Below, one piece after another: positions 1-9,737 of a stretch of DNA of 64,000 nucleotides. Positions within the stretch are counted from its first letter, which is position 1, and every line of letters starts with the position of its first letter. The notes beneath the pieces are model-generated. The model worked only from the letters and a program-made list of their open reading frames with translations. It was not told the DNA's origin and made no database searches. Location of the stretch: contig JAIOIK010000128.1 of NCBI GenBank assembly GCA_019912545.1, positions 1 to 64,000 of the forward strand, written 5' to 3'. The position numbers and the translations under genes are program-made. The stretch comes from Ignavibacteria bacterium (GTDB lineage: Bacteria > Bacteroidota > Ignavibacteria > Tepidaquicellales > OLB5).

Positions 1-110
1 GGACTAAGGGGTTAAATTTCCTTCTTTCAGAATATTCCGTCAGGTCTGAGGACCAGACCGGACATGGATATTGATCTTATTCAATTTGGAGCTTAAGTAT
101 AGTAAGAAAT

Positions 111-139
111 AAAAAAGGACGGCCTGAAAAACCGTCCTC
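111..139 (-). terminator. Rho-independent terminator after lpxD
   Basis: Inverted repeat AGGACGG...CCGTCCT with a T-run on the minus strand, just past the lpxD stop. Confidence 0.7.
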
Positions 140-161
140 ACAATATTGTCTTCTGCATGAA

Positions 162-1163
162 CTATTTATTCTTTAGTAAGCGCCTGATAATTGCTTCCTG
201 TTTAAGCTCGTTCATTTGCGGCTGTGCCCTATAGCCTGAGTATAATCCGGGCTTGGTAATTGATTTAGACACATTGGTTGCAGCGGTTAGTATTACCCCA
301 TCGCAAATAGAAATGTGCCCAACGATACCAACTTTGCCGCCAATCATACAATTCTTACCAATTTTCGTGCTGCCGGCAATGCCAGATTGTGATGCAATAA
401 CAGTATTTTCGCCTATTTCAACATTATGTGCTATCTGGATCATATTATCCAGCTTAACTCCTTTACGTATAATGGTCTCTCCTATAGTTGCTCTATCTAT
501 AGAACAATTACTGCCTATTTCTACATCATCTTCAATCACAACTATTCCTTTTTGGGGAATCTTCTGAAAGGTGCCGTCAGGATTCTTAGCCTGCCCGAAG
601 CCATCGCTTCCGATAACTGTTCCGGAATGAATTATCACCCTGCTTCCGATCATACTTCCGTTATATACTGTTACATTAGGGTAGATAAGCACGTCATCAC
701 CAATTTCTGCTCCGGTTAATATAACAGTATTAGGAAGTATGCTTACGCGCTTTCCTATCTTCACTTTTGCCCCAATAAAAGCGTGTGCTCCGATACGCAC
801 TTCTTCATTTGAAATTACGGCAGATTCACATACCACTGCGGTCTCGTCAATTCCCACTTTCTGCAATTCAGTTTTGGGAGAGAACTTATCAAGAAGTTCA
901 AGGAAAGCCAGATATGGGTCTTCAACTTTTATCAACGGAACAACACGGTCATCGAAACGCTCATACTGCGAGCTTATGAATCTTCTTGAAACGATTACAG
1001 CACCTGCAGAAGTCCCGCTGAAAAACTTTTCATAAAGTGGATTAGAAATAAAGGTTACTTCGCTTGGTTTGGCAGATTCAATCTTGCCTATACCGGTAAC
1101 TTCGATGTCACCATCGCCAATAAGCTCGCCGCCAATAAGATTTGCAACATCCTGAAGTTTCAT
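162..1163 (-). CDS. lpxD: UDP-3-O-(3-hydroxymyristoyl)glucosamine N-acyltransferase
   Basis: Hexapeptide-repeat protein with IGSDGFGQAKNPDGTFQKIPQ and IAHNVEIGENT motifs; downstream of bamA/ompH. Confidence 0.95.
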   Translation of the reverse strand: MKLQDVANLIGGELIGDGDIEVTGIGKIESAKPSEVTFISNPLYEKFFSGTSAGAVIVSRRFISSQYERFDDRVVPLIKVEDPYLAFLELLDKFSPKTELQKVGIDETAVVCESAVISNEEVRIGAHAFIGAKVKIGKRVSILPNTVILTGAEIGDDVLIYPNVTVYNGSMIGSRVIIHSGTVIGSDGFGQAKNPDGTFQKIPQKGIVVIEDDVEIGSNCSIDRATIGETIIRKGVKLDNMIQIAHNVEIGENTVIASQSGIAGSTKIGKNCMIGGKVGIVGHISICDGVILTAATNVSKSITKPGLYSGYRAQPQMNELKQEAIIRRLLKNK

Positions 1164-1180
1164 GGAATTAATAAACCGGT

Positions 1181-1696
1181 TTATTGAGTTTCCAGCTTCT
1201 TGATAACTTTCTGAGTCAAGTCATATCTGTCATTCATATACAGAAGCATAAGCTGGCTTGAGCGGTCAATAACAAAATCATAACTGCCTTCTTTCGCAAC
1301 GTCCTGAATTGCCTTAAAAACCCTGTCCTGCACAGGTTTCATAAACTCTGACTGTTTCTGAAAATACTCTCCGTTTTCACCGAACTTTAACTGCTTGAAA
1401 TCTGCAATTCTCTTTTCCTGTGTCTTAATTTCATCTTCCTTTTGCAGTCTTACTTTTTCTGTTAATATCAGCTTCTTCTTATCAAAATCATCTTTCAAAA
1501 ATAAAAGACTGTCATTGAGTGATTGCAGCTCGATCTTCCATTTTTGCACAAGGTTATCCAGGTTAGTCTGTGCATCCTTTGCATCCTGAAGAGTTTCGAG
1601 GATCACCTTAGAATCAACATAACCAATCTTCTGCTGTGCGTAAGCCGAAGCAGAAAGTAAAATAAGAGACGATATAAGAATCCATTTTAATTTCAT
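1181..1696 (-). CDS. OmpH/Skp-family periplasmic chaperone
   Basis: Signal peptide, KIGYVDSKVILE, coiled coil, FVIDRSSQLMLLY. Confidence 0.85.
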   Translation of the reverse strand: MKLKWILISSLILLSASAYAQQKIGYVDSKVILETLQDAKDAQTNLDNLVQKWKIELQSLNDSLLFLKDDFDKKKLILTEKVRLQKEDEIKTQEKRIADFKQLKFGENGEYFQKQSEFMKPVQDRVFKAIQDVAKEGSYDFVIDRSSQLMLLYMNDRYDLTQKVIKKLETQ

Positions 1697-1746
1697 TTAC
1701 TGAGTATTAAAATTGATAAAAAGTAATACAGAATTATGGTAAACTA

Positions 1747-2292
1747 TTATTTAAGCTTATCAAGAACTTTAAAAGTAATATCAATTTCTTTATCGCCGTA
1801 GAGCAATCCGTCTGATGCTTTATCAAATACCATATTATATTTCAGTTCTTTAGCAAGTCCTTCAATCGCTTTTGTTATCTTTTCCTTAACGGGCTTAAAA
1901 AGCTCAACCTGAAGGTCGTACAGCACTTTTTGAATATCCTGCTTGTACAAAGAGAGTTCCTGGTCTAATGCCTGTACCTCTTCCTGCATTGCTCCCAGCT
2001 CTGTTTCAAGCGCTTTAATCTGGTCTGCGTTCAGTTTACCGGCTTCAATCTGTTTCTGCGCATCAGCATATTTATCTTTAAAGGCATCAGCTTTGACTTT
2101 GATATCGTTATCTTTAGCTGTGATAGTATCAACATATAACTTTTGCTGATCTTCAAGCTTTTTCTTTACCTCCTGAGCTTCCGGAAGCTGGTTGATAATG
2201 ACTTCACTATCTACAAATGCAATTTTTACCTGTGCACCTGCAGAAAATATTCCGGCAATCAGAAATAATAATGCTATTACTGTCTGTTTCAA
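1747..2292 (-). CDS. OmpH/Skp-family periplasmic chaperone (second copy)
   Basis: KIAFVDSEVIINQLPEAQ, coiled coil; TTG start preceded by AAAGGAG. Confidence 0.85.
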   Translation of the reverse strand: MKQTVIALLFLIAGIFSAGAQVKIAFVDSEVIINQLPEAQEVKKKLEDQQKLYVDTITAKDNDIKVKADAFKDKYADAQKQIEAGKLNADQIKALETELGAMQEEVQALDQELSLYKQDIQKVLYDLQVELFKPVKEKITKAIEGLAKELKYNMVFDKASDGLLYGDKEIDITFKVLDKLK

Positions 2293-2334
2293 TTATTTCT
2301 CCTTTAGTGTTATTATTATGATTAATTTTCTTTT

Positions 2335-4689
2335 TTAAAATCCCTTGCCAAACTGGAAATGGAAAAGCCATGAAGGGTCCTGGCCATCTACTACTTTCCT
2401 GTCAAATCCGTATCCAAGGTCAAATCCTATTATCCCAACTGCAGGCAGCATCAATCTTGCGCCAAATCCAACTGAACGCTTCAAGTCGAGCAGATCAGCG
2501 ACTTTAAAATTTGGCCACAGGTTTCCGGCTTCTGCAAACATAGTCAGGAAAATCGGTATCGGATCCTGGGAAAGAGAGTACCTTAACTCAACTCCATATT
2601 TCATCATGAAACGCCCTCCTACAGGATTACCGGCTATATTCACAGGGCCAAGTGTTCTATCGTCATATCCACGAAGGGCTATGGTATTATATGTTAATCC
2701 GCTTCCTCCCATGAAAAAGAGTTCATTTGGAGGAACGTAATTATCACTTGAAAGGCTGCTGATACTTTGTATATCAAAATTAGATGCCAATACCAGCTTG
2801 CCTGAGTTATCAAGGCTTTTGAAAGCTTCTGTTTTGAATCCGAGCTTATAAAAATTAGTTGTACCAACAAGGTTTGCTCCGGCAATTTCTGCAGAGAGAG
2901 TTACCTTGGAACCGACAGAAGGGTATATCGGGCTGTTTGTAGAGTTCCTTGAAATTACCTGCCCTATACTGAACTGGCTTCTAAGTCCGGTTTCATATAT
3001 ATCCGCTCCCTGTATCACATTTGTTCTCTGGAATTTCAGGAACCAGTCTCCTCTGAAGTAATCATCAGGGAATTTAAATCTTCTTCCAATATTTAGAGTC
3101 GAACCGGTTTCCTGTATCTCGTATGTGTACTTTTGCTTAGTATCATATACATCAATTCCTGCTGATGTTGGTGTATTAAAAAGCCACGGCTCGGTAAAAC
3201 CAATTCTAAAAGTTCTGTATGTACCCTCTGTACCAAAATCCCATTGAAGTGAAAGTATCTGTCCTGCGCCGCCTGAAAGCGGGTCTGTAATATCAAAATT
3301 ATTAAATGTTAACCCAAGGCTGCCGGAAAACCCAAATGTCTGGCTATAGCCAACAGATGCATTCAGCTGATCAGATGAACGTTCTTCAACTACGTAAACC
3401 AAGTCAACAGTACTATCATTCCTCTGAACAAAATCATAATTTAAAACCTCAGGGTTGAAGTAATTTAATTGAGACATCTGCTGCATGCTTCTTACCATTG
3501 CTGTTTTATTGAAATACTGACCGGGTATTGTGAAAAGCTCTCTGCGTATAACTTTATCCTGAGTTTTTGTATTACCTGAAAACGAAATAAGTCCTATCCT
3601 GTACTGCCTGTTTTCAGAAACATCTATTTTCAGATTGACTATGTTATTTTCTTTCGGGTCTTCTTCTACGTTAGCCTGAAAGCCGAGATAGCCGTTATCC
3701 AGATATAATGATGCTATATCGGTCTGGCTTTCATTGCCTCTTAAATTCTGATTCAGCTTAATAGAGTTATAAACGTCGCCTCTTTTAAGGTCAAGTCTTT
3801 CGCGAAGCAGGGTATCGTTGTAAACTGTATTACCAATAAAATCTATACTGCCAACTTTGTAACGAGGGCCTTCCTTTACTTTGATAATAATATCAATATC
3901 TTCTTTATTGTTCTTGTATTGAAGGTCATCTTCAACTATTTCGGCATCTTTGTAACCCTTTTCTTTGTAATACTGCAGAATGAAGTCTTTATCTTTCTCA
4001 TAATCCTTGCGGTTAAACCTTGCTTTGTCCCAGAACTTCCACCACTTTCTCTCAGCGGTTTCTTCCATAGCACCCTTTAAGTCAGAAGAGGAAACCTTCG
4101 AATTGCCTGAAAACCTGATTTTCCTGACGCTGATCTTCGAACCTTCTTCTATCTTGACTCTAAGCTGGGCTTCGTTAAACGAATTTACAAACTGGTCAAC
4201 TTTAACTTCAGCCAGCGGATAGCCTTCTTCTTCATAAAGCTTAACAAGGTTGTACTCTATATCTTTAACAGTCTGCTGGGTTATGACCTGTCCCTTTTCA
4301 AGGGGGATTTTTTCTTCAAGATCTTTATCGCTGAACTCATCATTACCTGAAAATTTCATATTATCCAGCTTTGGAAGCTCCTTAACTTTTATGATAAGAT
4401 AAGCGCCGTCGCCGATCTTCTTATCTACCGCGATCTCCACGTCAGAAAAAAGCCTCATGTTCCATAGGTTCATTATCGCCTGCTGAGTTGCCTCGGAAGG
4501 GACACTTATCTCGTCACCTATTTTTAGCCCGCTGTTTGAAATAATTATCCTGGAATCATAAAACTTATTCCCTTCAACTGATACAGAAAGTATCTTATAT
4601 GTCCTGGGTCCTTCCTGGCAATACGTAATTGAAGAAAAAATAATTAATAGTGCTAAAACGGTGAGGAACGATCTATTTATATATAACAT
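2335..4689 (-). CDS. bamA: Outer membrane protein assembly factor BamA
   Basis: POTRA repeats followed by a surface-antigen barrel (ELFFMGGSGLTYNTIALRGYDDRTLGP). Confidence 0.95.
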   Translation of the reverse strand: MLYINRSFLTVLALLIIFSSITYCQEGPRTYKILSVSVEGNKFYDSRIIISNSGLKIGDEISVPSEATQQAIMNLWNMRLFSDVEIAVDKKIGDGAYLIIKVKELPKLDNMKFSGNDEFSDKDLEEKIPLEKGQVITQQTVKDIEYNLVKLYEEEGYPLAEVKVDQFVNSFNEAQLRVKIEEGSKISVRKIRFSGNSKVSSSDLKGAMEETAERKWWKFWDKARFNRKDYEKDKDFILQYYKEKGYKDAEIVEDDLQYKNNKEDIDIIIKVKEGPRYKVGSIDFIGNTVYNDTLLRERLDLKRGDVYNSIKLNQNLRGNESQTDIASLYLDNGYLGFQANVEEDPKENNIVNLKIDVSENRQYRIGLISFSGNTKTQDKVIRRELFTIPGQYFNKTAMVRSMQQMSQLNYFNPEVLNYDFVQRNDSTVDLVYVVEERSSDQLNASVGYSQTFGFSGSLGLTFNNFDITDPLSGGAGQILSLQWDFGTEGTYRTFRIGFTEPWLFNTPTSAGIDVYDTKQKYTYEIQETGSTLNIGRRFKFPDDYFRGDWFLKFQRTNVIQGADIYETGLRSQFSIGQVISRNSTNSPIYPSVGSKVTLSAEIAGANLVGTTNFYKLGFKTEAFKSLDNSGKLVLASNFDIQSISSLSSDNYVPPNELFFMGGSGLTYNTIALRGYDDRTLGPVNIAGNPVGGRFMMKYGVELRYSLSQDPIPIFLTMFAEAGNLWPNFKVADLLDLKRSVGFGARLMLPAVGIIGFDLGYGFDRKVVDGQDPSWLFHFQFGKGF

Positions 4690-5477
4690 TAAACTTTTTT
4701 CTTTTTTAGAATTTGTTTTGTGGTCATACCGTATCTGCGTTCACGGTTTTGGTAAGCATTTATAGCATCGTACAATTGGGTACGGCGGAATTCCGGCCAG
4801 AAAGTCTTATCAAAATAAAACTCTGTATAGGCTGATTCCCATAGGAGGAAATTGCTAATCCTGAAATCACCCCCTGTTCTGATCAGCAGGTCGGGATCAG
4901 GAATACCTCCTGTAACCAGGTAAGATGAAAAAGTTGATTCGTCGATTTCTTTAAGGCTGATCTTAGTGTTTTTAATGTCTGATGATATATTTTTGACGGC
5001 ATTTAAAATATCCCATCTGCCGCTGTAACTTAAAGCTAAAACCAATGTTAGCCCCTTATTGTTCCTTGTTTTTTCTATAGCTTCCTGAAGTTCTTTCAGA
5101 ACCTGTGGGGGCATTACAGACATATCCCCAATTGCCATTAAACGCACGTTATTTTCGTGCAGTTTATAAGTTTCGCTCTTTAATGACCTGATAAGAAGCC
5201 GCATTAAGATTGCAACTTCTGTCTTTGGCCTGCGCCAGTTTTCTGTTGAAAATGTATATAAAGTGAGATATTTAATTCCAACTTGACCCGCAGCCTCAAC
5301 GATATCGCGTACAGAATGTACTCCCTGTCTGTGCCCGAATGTTCTTGGCCGACGTTTTTCCTGAGCCCAGCGGCCGTTTCCATCCATGATTATCGCAACA
5401 TGTCCGGGTATTTCTCCCGTTTTTTTCAATGAATCCTGAATTTTCTTATCAGCCGGCGACGGTTCGTTAAAAGCCAT
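4689..5477 (-). CDS. uppS: Isoprenyl transferase (undecaprenyl diphosphate synthase)
   Basis: HVAIIMDGNGRWAQ...RPRTFGHRQG, DLLIRTGGDFRISNFLLWESAYTEFYF. Confidence 0.96.
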   Translation of the reverse strand: MAFNEPSPADKKIQDSLKKTGEIPGHVAIIMDGNGRWAQEKRRPRTFGHRQGVHSVRDIVEAAGQVGIKYLTLYTFSTENWRRPKTEVAILMRLLIRSLKSETYKLHENNVRLMAIGDMSVMPPQVLKELQEAIEKTRNNKGLTLVLALSYSGRWDILNAVKNISSDIKNTKISLKEIDESTFSSYLVTGGIPDPDLLIRTGGDFRISNFLLWESAYTEFYFDKTFWPEFRRTQLYDAINAYQNRERRYGMTTKQILKKKKV

Positions 5478-5801
5478 CCTAGTATATTAACAATGGGTTT
5501 TACAAACCCCTAAAATATTCTTATTAAACGAATAATTTAGCGTATAAAGTGCAAAAATACAATTGAGAAAACAGTGCTGAAAATGATGGTAAATTATCAA
5601 TAAAATACAGTTTAATATTAATATATAGAACAGAGTACTTTAATGACACTTATAATAGGTAATTCAAAATTTCTAAGATTTGTGCAAAAAAAAGGTCAAG
5701 GAGTATTTATTTCTAAAAATAAATAATTATGAATATTCCCTGAAAATTCAACAGTCTGAGTCTCAAGTTGACCCAGAGGGTACGCCACGGGGATGATAAA
5801 A

Positions 5802-8156
5802 TTAAAATCTGAATGGCAAATTCAACTGTAAGTTAAAGCTTCTTCCCGGATTCATCGCATATCCCTTATATCTGCTCAAATGATCAACGTACTTTGTATC
5901 TGCAAGATTATCAATAGATAAATCTAAAGAGGCGATTGATCCCGCTAAACAAAGATCAAATCCGATACCTGCATTCAGTAAAGTATATCCCGCAGTTCTT
6001 GTTTCAAGGATATCGACATTATCTTGAGCAGAAACTATTTTGGCGCTTAGTTTGAAATACGCATTTAATAAACTGCCTAAATTTTGCCTTTGAACTTTGA
6101 GCTCGAATATATTTTTCATTGGCGGGGTGAAAGGCAGCGGATTGCCTGTGGCATTGTTCAGTGTATTGACATAATCGCCGCCAGCCATGAGAACAATCCA
6201 TTTAACCGGCTGATACTGGACACTGTATTCGTACCCATAGAATGTGCTCATTGACTGTTTAATATTAAAGACCGGCAATCCGTCAATTGTATCTCCAGTA
6301 ATGGATGGATAAATAAAATTATCAACCATATTCCGGTAAGCGGAAATCTGGATACTAAGCTGCTTATAATTAAGCCGGATGCCGAGATCAGAATTAATCG
6401 ATGCCTCTGGCTTTGGCTCTGCAAGCGTGTTGAGTGTCTTTATTCCGCGCTCATACCTGCCTGTGCCTTCGTGCACACCATCTACAAAAAGTTCAAACTC
6501 AGAAGGCGGCCTCCATCCCCTGCCAATATTTGCGAATATGTTCAGGTATTCAGAAGGAGTATAAACAATTCCAAAAGAACCCGAAACAGCCTCAAAAGTT
6601 ATGGATTGTGGAGTAAGTGTTCTTAAAGGATTACCAGTAGAGTCCATTTCAAAAACCGTTTCTTCAATATTAAGTTTCTTATTATCAAACCTGGCACCCG
6701 CTGAGAAAGTGATTTTGCTAAGGTCGAGCTTTTCCATCAGGAATACACCCGTAGTATTTGCATAATAGTTCGGGATAAGTTTCTCTTCTACAAGAGTTTT
6801 ATTATCCTGACGGTTGAAAGAAACTCCGAATGTACCACTCATTTTTGAAGAAAATTCATGATGAAGCTTTAATGCTCCGTCAAAAGTCTTCAGATCGAGA
6901 TGAAGCGCTTCATTAACTGCACTTTTATCTTCGATACTTTCAAACTCTTTCCTGGTTTGAAGTTGATAGGACAAAACAGGTTCTAACTTAAGTTTTGCTG
7001 ATAAATTAATATTGCTTTCAAGTGAAAACTGTTTTGTCTGCACTTTTTGGTTTGGTGTTGCTTCAGAATCTTCAAGAGGGTCTTCGTGGATTTGCAGCTC
7101 ACGGTCAAAAAGTTCAAACCCAAGATTCATCATTCCGAAATTCCCGTTTATTCCTAAATTAACTCCGCCTTCAAGTTCTTTTGATGCAGAATTAAATAGT
7201 TCTCCTCCCTGTATTTCCTTTTTCCCCTCAGGAGTATTTATGGTAAAAGTTCCGTCAGGCGTAATGGTGTTTCCTGATTTCCTGTAACCAAAATGTCCTT
7301 TGAGACCAAAGTTTTTAGTACCAAAACCTAAAGTGCCGTTTGTAAAATACTGCTTATCCACAGAGAATCCTCCAAGGGTGAAACCTCCATAATAAACCGG
7401 TCTTTTTATGTTTGAAAATTCCAGCGGCTTGCTTATGACATTTATCACTCCGCCAATTCCATCAGCCCCGTAAACAAGGCTTGCCGGCCCGCGCAGGATC
7501 TCTATTCTATCCAGATCGAACAGGCTAAGCTCCGGGCCATGTTCATCGCCCCATGACTGTGATTCCTGTTTAACTCCATCATGTATGACAAGTACACTCT
7601 GCGAGGTTAATCCCCTGATCACCGGCTTTCCTATGCCGGTCCCGGTTGATACGTTACTGATACCGGGAATATTCTGAATTGTTTCTGCAAGGTTCTGACT
7701 TCTTGATTTAGTTATTGTACGGCTGGTTAACTCGGTAATAGAAAACGTACTTTCAGAAATTTCAGAAGCATTGAATGATCCAGTTACATCTATAACCGGT
7801 ATTTCAATCAAACTTTCTTCAAGTAAGATGGAGTAAAGTGTATCATTACCTGTAAGATTCACATCAAGTGAGCGCGATGCATAACCGCTGAGTTTAAAAG
7901 TCAAAATATGTGAGCCATTTGATATTCCGTTAAAACTAAATCTTCCCTTACTATCAGTTGCTGAAGTAAGACCGAGATCATTCACAAATACAGAAACGAA
8001 TTCAAGTGGTTTATTATTTTTATCGGTCACAATACCATTTAGATTGTTTACTGACAGAATTGATGTTTGTGCAAGTGTATTCCGGCAATCTGAAATGATC
8101 AAAAGGCTGAACACAACAAGAAACATCAGCATGAATTTACTGATCTGTTTTCTCAT
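5802..8156 (-). CDS. TonB-dependent receptor with N-terminal carboxypeptidase-regulatory-like domain; metal-type (ZnuD/OprC-like) suspected
   Basis: Plug PVIRGLTSQSVLVIHDGVKQESQSWGDEHGPE, C-terminal DHLSRYKGYAMNPGRSFNLQLNLPFRF. ORF track starts at 8198; ATG at 8156 gives a signal peptide. Confidence 0.88.
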   Translation of the reverse strand: MRKQISKFMLMFLVVFSLLIISDCRNTLAQTSILSVNNLNGIVTDKNNKPLEFVSVFVNDLGLTSATDSKGRFSFNGISNGSHILTFKLSGYASRSLDVNLTGNDTLYSILLEESLIEIPVIDVTGSFNASEISESTFSITELTSRTITKSRSQNLAETIQNIPGISNVSTGTGIGKPVIRGLTSQSVLVIHDGVKQESQSWGDEHGPELSLFDLDRIEILRGPASLVYGADGIGGVINVISKPLEFSNIKRPVYYGGFTLGGFSVDKQYFTNGTLGFGTKNFGLKGHFGYRKSGNTITPDGTFTINTPEGKKEIQGGELFNSASKELEGGVNLGINGNFGMMNLGFELFDRELQIHEDPLEDSEATPNQKVQTKQFSLESNINLSAKLKLEPVLSYQLQTRKEFESIEDKSAVNEALHLDLKTFDGALKLHHEFSSKMSGTFGVSFNRQDNKTLVEEKLIPNYYANTTGVFLMEKLDLSKITFSAGARFDNKKLNIEETVFEMDSTGNPLRTLTPQSITFEAVSGSFGIVYTPSEYLNIFANIGRGWRPPSEFELFVDGVHEGTGRYERGIKTLNTLAEPKPEASINSDLGIRLNYKQLSIQISAYRNMVDNFIYPSITGDTIDGLPVFNIKQSMSTFYGYEYSVQYQPVKWIVLMAGGDYVNTLNNATGNPLPFTPPMKNIFELKVQRQNLGSLLNAYFKLSAKIVSAQDNVDILETRTAGYTLLNAGIGFDLCLAGSIASLDLSIDNLADTKYVDHLSRYKGYAMNPGRSFNLQLNLPFRF

Positions 8157-8229
8157 ATACGTATGATTATATGTTTTCTGAAGATTATCAGAAAACAAGA
8201 TTTTTATTTGAATAAGTTAATTAGATGTA

Positions 8230-8532
8230 TCAGATATGAGAAACAACAGGAGGAGCTCTGCCGGGAGATGCGATTAAGCAATCCGATTGCGGAACCGGGT
8301 TAACAAAATTGGAAATTGACTGGTAAGTAAAAAGCTGCGGGGTGAAGACAAAAACCTGCTCAACCAAAGCAGTTTTGAGTGAATGATTAAAAATACAGGC
8401 TTCACACTTTGATTCATCATTTTCAGAATCCTGGTCATGATGATGCAGAAATTCCGCCCCGTTAATAGTAAAAAGTGCAAAAACGAGGAGGAATGAAGTT
8501 ATATATTTTCTCAAAAAATTCACTTGATCCAA
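8230..8532 (-). CDS. Small exported His/Cys-containing protein (DUF2946-like)
   Basis: Signal peptide; LHHHDQDSENDESKCEACIFNHS; ...GRAPPVVSHI tail; directly upstream of the TonB receptor. Confidence 0.6.
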   Translation of the reverse strand: MDQVNFLRKYITSFLLVFALFTINGAEFLHHHDQDSENDESKCEACIFNHSLKTALVEQVFVFTPQLFTYQSISNFVNPVPQSDCLIASPGRAPPVVSHI

Positions 8533-8611
8533 TAGTAATCAAGAAATGAAAATCAAACAAGTCATTTACAAATATGAACATTAATTAACTACTGTGTATT
8601 CCAGATTCATC

Positions 8612-8640
8612 AAAAAAAAATCCCGCTTTTTGAGCGGGAC
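8612..8640 (-). terminator. Rho-independent terminator
   Basis: Minus strand TCCCGCTCAAAAAGCGGGATTTTTTTTTG downstream of the YHS gene. Confidence 0.85.
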
Positions 8641-8667
8641 TTGGATAAGACCAAATTATTTTACGAA

Positions 8668-9129
8668 TTAATTTTTGTAGCCATTCTTATACTTATCGGG
8701 GTCATTTTCAAATTTCTTTATGCAAGACTTGCAGCAAAAATAGTACTTCGTGCCATTATTTACTACAAACACATCTTTCGATTCTATAACTTCACCCATA
8801 ACCGGGCATTTCATTTCTTCTTTGATGTAATTCATGGGCTCTTTTCTGAATTTAGCTTCGCAGCCCTCGCAGCAAAATGTATAAGTCTTGCCGTAGTAAT
8901 CGAATTTCACACCCTGTCCATCTCCAATAGCTTCACCGGATACCGGACAAGTCATGCCTGCAACTGATGAATCACCGCCGGCATTGCCAAGCTCTATACA
9001 GCAATCTTTACTTTCAGTACAGCATGATGCAGACTTCTCTTTGCAGCAGTCATCAGACTGGCTGAAAGAATTTGAATTAAAAATAAATAAAGCAATTATG
9101 ATTGAGGATAATGCTAATAAAGTTTTCAT
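8668..9129 (-). CDS. Exported double YHS-domain, Cys-rich metal-binding protein
   Basis: Two CPVxGE...FCCxxCxxKF modules after a CC-rich linker (DDCCKEKSASCCTESKDCC). Confidence 0.75.
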   Translation of the reverse strand: MKTLLALSSIIIALFIFNSNSFSQSDDCCKEKSASCCTESKDCCIELGNAGGDSSVAGMTCPVSGEAIGDGQGVKFDYYGKTYTFCCEGCEAKFRKEPMNYIKEEMKCPVMGEVIESKDVFVVNNGTKYYFCCKSCIKKFENDPDKYKNGYKN

Positions 9130-9196
9130 TTTTTTGTTAGTATTTAGAATTTAATAATTATGTTTTTTCAAATTAAATATTGAAAGAAATAATTAT

Positions 9197-9616
9197 CTAA
9201 ATCCTGATAGATAGATTGGTAAGATACGTTCCGCTCACATCCCTTATGGGCGGCGAGTATTTGTGCACTAAACCGCTTAATGCAACAGGATCATAACCGG
9301 TTTCAACAGAAGAATTGTGAACAAGGGTGTGTACAGACTTTACAGAATTGCTGCTTTTAAGGTCATTATACAAATCAGCAACAGGCTGAGATTCCTGCAT
9401 ATTGCATCCACAATGATTGCTTAACCTTTCTTTTGAGGTAATATTGATCGGCTTTACGCAGCAGGCCTTTACTTTATTGCTTACATGGCAGCAATCTTCT
9501 CCCATATACATGTTACTGCAATTAACAAATCCTGCAAAGTTCAGCATAAATACTGAATATGCAGATACTAAAGTCAACGACTTAAAAATTGTATTTTTAT
9601 AGGATTTGAGCATCAT
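9197..9616 (-). CDS. Small Cys-rich hypothetical exported protein
   Basis: N-terminal hydrophobic segment; multiple CC/CxC motifs (EDCCH, ACC, CGC). Confidence 0.5.
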   Translation of the reverse strand: MMLKSYKNTIFKSLTLVSAYSVFMLNFAGFVNCSNMYMGEDCCHVSNKVKACCVKPINITSKERLSNHCGCNMQESQPVADLYNDLKSSNSVKSVHTLVHNSSVETGYDPVALSGLVHKYSPPIRDVSGTYLTNLSIRI

Positions 9617-9697
9617 TCAACAACAAATATAACGATTTTAGTGCTTATTAGTTCCACTAAAAACAGGTATTAATACTTAAATCTATAAAAGTCCAAT

Positions 9698-9726
9698 TTC
9701 CTGCCTGATAATTTCAGGCAGGAAAA
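9698..9726. repeat. 12-bp stem hairpin (TTTCCTGCCTGA/TCAGGCAGGAAA), possible terminator
   Basis: Perfect inverted repeat with 5-nt loop downstream of the 9738 gene. Confidence 0.6.
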
Positions 9727-9737
9727 AGGCTTATATT

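Noticed and set aside
1-110. Possible C-terminal remnant (...LRTRPDMDIDLIQFGA*) on + strand
   Set aside because: In-frame stop at position 13 and no recognisable family; too short to support.
253-1035. Several + strand ORFs (104, 97, 98, 64 aa) over lpxD
   Set aside because: Antisense to a clear lpxD reading frame; no domain or start signals.
5690-5735. TTATTTCTAAAAATAAATAA near uppS/TonB receptor junction as a regulatory palindrome
   Set aside because: Pure A/T palindromes of this length are expected by chance in such AT-rich intergenic DNA.
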